NCBI RefSeq assembly: GCF_036884655.1
Contig: NC_088337.1
Span: 30,781,001-30,845,000 of the forward strand
Origin: Musa acuminata AAA Group
Lineage: Eukaryota; Streptophyta; Magnoliopsida; Zingiberales; Musaceae
Direction: 5' to 3'
Length of the DNA stretch: 64,000 nucleotides
Made by a program: the position numbers and the translations under genes
Notes under the pieces: generated by a model
What the model was told of the DNA's origin: nothing
What the model saw: only the letters and a program-made list of their open reading frames with translations
Databases searched by the model: none
In this document: positions 61,577 to 64,000 of the stretch, piece by piece
Numbering within the stretch: the stretch's first letter is position 1
Layout: every line of letters starts with the position of its first letter

Positions 61577-61577
<1 letters not shown>

Positions 61578-61634
<57 letters not shown>
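61578..61634. repeat. (AT)n microsatellite, about 57 bp
   Basis: A long perfect AT dinucleotide run, with a shorter one at about 61750-61766. Confidence 0.92.
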
Positions 61635-61636
<2 letters not shown>

Positions 61637-62140
61637 TTACAAAGTTTCAATATATCATTCTAAATATTAAGATCCTCCAAAATATCCGTCTAAAATACTT
61701 AAAATATTTAAAGTATCCTTAATATTTATGTCTTTATAATAAATCCTAATATATATATATATATATAATTTTGGTTTCATAAGAAAAGTCTGAAGTCGAA
61801 TAAGTAAACAACACAACACTTCCCATGGAACTCATATTAATAATCTAATGGAACAGCAGTTTTGGACCATCCAATGGTCACTGTAGAGCTGCAGCGAAGG
61901 CCTTACAGAAGAAGTAAAAGCGAACTTGTTATCTTAATCGGCGCAGTGAACTCATCAATGGAAAGGTCGTGATGACAAAAGGCTGCATTGGATTCACGTG
62001 TGTGTGGCCTCTTCCAAAGCTACGGGCTTCTCGGTATCCGCCATATGAGCACACGAAAGCTGATGTCACATGTTTGCTTTGGACAGAGGATGAATGCCTT
62101 CGATGCCGGCGGAAATAGTGGTTGGCATTTGGCTCGATCA

Positions 62141-62260
62141 CAGGTTCAGATTGATTCGAGGTGTAAGTGTCTCAAGGAATGCTGCTGCAAGAGCAGTTTT
62201 CAGGTTCAGATTGATTGGAGGTTTCAGTGTCTCAAGGAATGCTGCTTCAAGAGCAGTTCT
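62141..62260 (+). repeat. 60-bp exact-period tandem duplication
   Basis: Copies 62141-62200 and 62201-62260 each run CAGGTTCAGATTGATT..AAGAGCAGTT and differ at only a few positions. The period is a multiple of three and one frame reads CLKECC in each copy, but no gene context was found. Confidence 0.92.
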
Positions 62261-63196
62261 CACTTCCATTAATTGCGGCCAAATTTTGATCAGGAAAGAT
62301 AGATGATGTAGCTGAGAACTTACAGGTTTTGCTTCTGCCAATCTAAAAGGAATCACTGTGTAACATCGACACATGGCTCATTTCTGTAGGGTTTGAGAGA
62401 TTGCAATCAGGAGATCTGGCAATGGATGTCATAAAATTGCTGATTACTTCCAGCCTCTAATTGTGTTGATCTCATATGGTATCTTTTGTATGATCAAGAC
62501 ATGCACATAGGATCAACATGCTCAGAAACAAGATCTGGCTGTGGAATGTCATTAGAAATCTTAGCCTCACAATGTGATGAATCTGCAAAACCTTCCCACA
62601 AGCATAAGAAGATACAACAGGATTCACTAGCTGTTCATAGGAGAACAAGAAAAGGATGTGCTCAGAAGATGCAAAATCCACATTTATATCTTTGCAAAAC
62701 TCAAAGTGACAATTTACAGGAAGCTTGGCTACTGTCTAGTAAGCAAACCCTATCTACATAGAAACCAAATACATTGTTCAAAAATGCCTTTCCTTGCTGC
62801 TTTTGTTATCCAAAGATAATGGCTGCAGTGCAGCAATTACTAATAGTAATTTTAAGCACATATATATTAGACTAAACCGAGAAGAGCTTGTATTGACAAA
62901 CCTATATTGAAATCCTTACAGATCCTCATGGGGAGAAACTTGCATGCTTCCCTGCTATTCCATTGTGCAGTGGCAATACATAACTAGAGATTGTCTCTAG
63001 TCTTGTCGGAGCTTGGCTCAACTAATAGTCAACCATAGAAGCATCCTCGATCACCAAAATACTCGGTTATGATCAAGAAAGAATGCAACTTCAAAGAAGA
63101 TATTGTCAAGCTCAACTTCGCTGAGCAGCTCGGAAACATGACGTTATGCCATCTGTGCCAGGTTGCTGGAACTGGCATGAAAGAATTTTTTGCATT
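62261..63196. other. region 3' of the DUF632 gene
   Basis: It should include the 3' untranslated region of the DUF632 gene next to 63197. Nothing else was recognised. Confidence 0.45.
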
Positions 63197-63920
63197 CTAT
63201 CCAGACATCCTCTGTTCCTCGCAATGCTCAAGTAATTTGTCATAAGCTTTCACCGAGCTAGCCGTGAAGTCTTGCATGGCCTCAAAGATCTTTTCCAAGC
63301 CTAACTGTGTGCCGGTTATTTCCGCAGTATGGCCTTCAAAAACTGGTTGATAAATGCGGACACCAATCTGGCCAGGTACTAGAGCCAATTTCTTGTTCAG
63401 AGAATCCACTTCCTTGTGAATATCTTTTATATTCTTCTCCAGGGTTTTAAGCCATCTGTCCATGTCTCTAATTGCTATCATCCGTTCGTGATGATCGATG
63501 TTCTGCTGCTCCCACAGACGGCGCACAGCAGTAGCAAAAGCCTGCACGGACTCGAGCACATTTCTCTCAGAAGTCATGTCCATGGCTTGTGACCAGCAAT
63601 TGCAGATAATAAAAACAGGCGGAGCACCAATCCTCCTTGGAGAATAGGGCGGGACCCCATCAGCTGTTTCTTGAGGTTCATAACGAAGACAAAGGACAAG
63701 CCATCCATTCAAAGCTTTGACATAGTTTCTCTGAGCATTAATCCAAGCAGCAAAATTGCTAGTCCACTTGAGAATCTCCAATTCCAACTGCATTATTTCA
63801 TCAGCATGACTACTACTAATTTTTCCAACAGAGATGACTGAATCGAGTTTTTTAACTTCCGATAGTGCTCGATGCTGCATCTGATGGCACTCGAGCATAG
63901 TATTCCACATCCTCACCAAC
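63197..63920 (-). CDS. DUF632 (NRG2-like, formerly 'bZIP-like') protein, last exon
   Basis: This is the 3' exon of a DUF630/DUF632 protein: 240 residues plus stop, preceded by a TTTTGCAG acceptor at 63921. The rest lies beyond the window. Visible DUF632 features are RMWNTMLECHQMQHRAL, LELEILKWTSNFAAWINAQRNYVKALNGWL, a Pro-rich insert (YSPRRIGAPPVF) and a long amphipathic helical stretch (RWLKTLEKNIKDIHKEVDSLNKKLAL) that should form coiled coil. Family members include Arabidopsis NRG2, which acts in nitrate signalling, but the family is large and this member cannot be assigned from its last exon. The exon starts with one leftover base, so the intron before it is in phase 1. Confidence 0.88.
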
Positions 63921-64000
63921 CTGCAAAAGATGTTGTCCTTCCTATGTTGGTCATATTCAACATATATGAAAGATTGGCATCATTGGTCAACAATAAATTG

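Noticed and set aside
62141..62260. CRISPR-like or satellite array
   Set aside because: Only two adjacent copies without spacers, in a plant nuclear context.

Overview
The window is plant nuclear DNA. It carries intron-rich protein genes with GT-AG introns, AT-rich intergenic stretches, microsatellites and many small non-autonomous transposons. All six genes belong to families typical of land plants. Overall character (monocot-like gene structure, many GTACC-rich elements) suggests a monocot, possibly a banana relative (Zingiberales); that placement is an inference from general impression and was not tested by any search.

Gene order: (1) 1-9119, + strand, the 3' part of an NPC1-type sterol transporter (16 exons seen, 5' part outside the window). 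(2) 9966-13957, - strand, a complete NIN-like (NLP) nitrate-response transcription factor with RWP-RK and PB1 domains; its leader and promoter reach about 14960. (3) 20165-43120, - strand, a complete SAC-domain phosphoinositide phosphatase of the SAC6/7/8 (RHD4) group: 20 coding exons and 598 residues spread over 23 kb because the introns are full of transposons. (4) 45838-48438, + strand, a complete B2-type mitotic cyclin (11 exons, 430 residues) with two G2/M-type MSA boxes upstream. (5) 50408-58726, - strand, a complete BSK1/2-type brassinosteroid-signalling kinase (9 exons, 516 residues). (6) 63197-63920, - strand, the last exon of a DUF632 (NRG2-like) protein whose 5' part lies beyond the window. 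Genes 1/2 and 4/5 are convergent. Genes 3/4 are divergent and share a 2.7-kb upstream region. I joined all exons by hand, and for genes 1, 3, 4 and 5 every junction keeps one open frame that matches family sequence motifs.

The repeat content is the most unusual part. At least seven copies (plus degraded ones) of one short GTACC/GGTAC-rich element lie in introns. Their ends resemble CAAGGTTYGC...GCRAACCTTG, and six can be bounded by 8-bp target duplications, four of them perfect. That points to a hAT-type non-autonomous family with very variable interiors (192 to 801 bp). Other elements are a 524-bp TRIM retrotransposon (20925-21448), two related long-inverted-repeat elements (about 15.09-15.80 kb and 60.95-61.36 kb), a five-unit array of about 130 bp that carries two dyads per unit (18.9-19.5 kb), a perfect 22-bp hairpin inside a SAC intron (22182-22231), a foldback immediately upstream of the SAC TATA box (43787-43912), and several recent direct duplications (82, 189, 270 and 60 bp). 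I see no autonomous transposase or reverse transcriptase gene, no tRNA or rRNA gene and no CRISPR.
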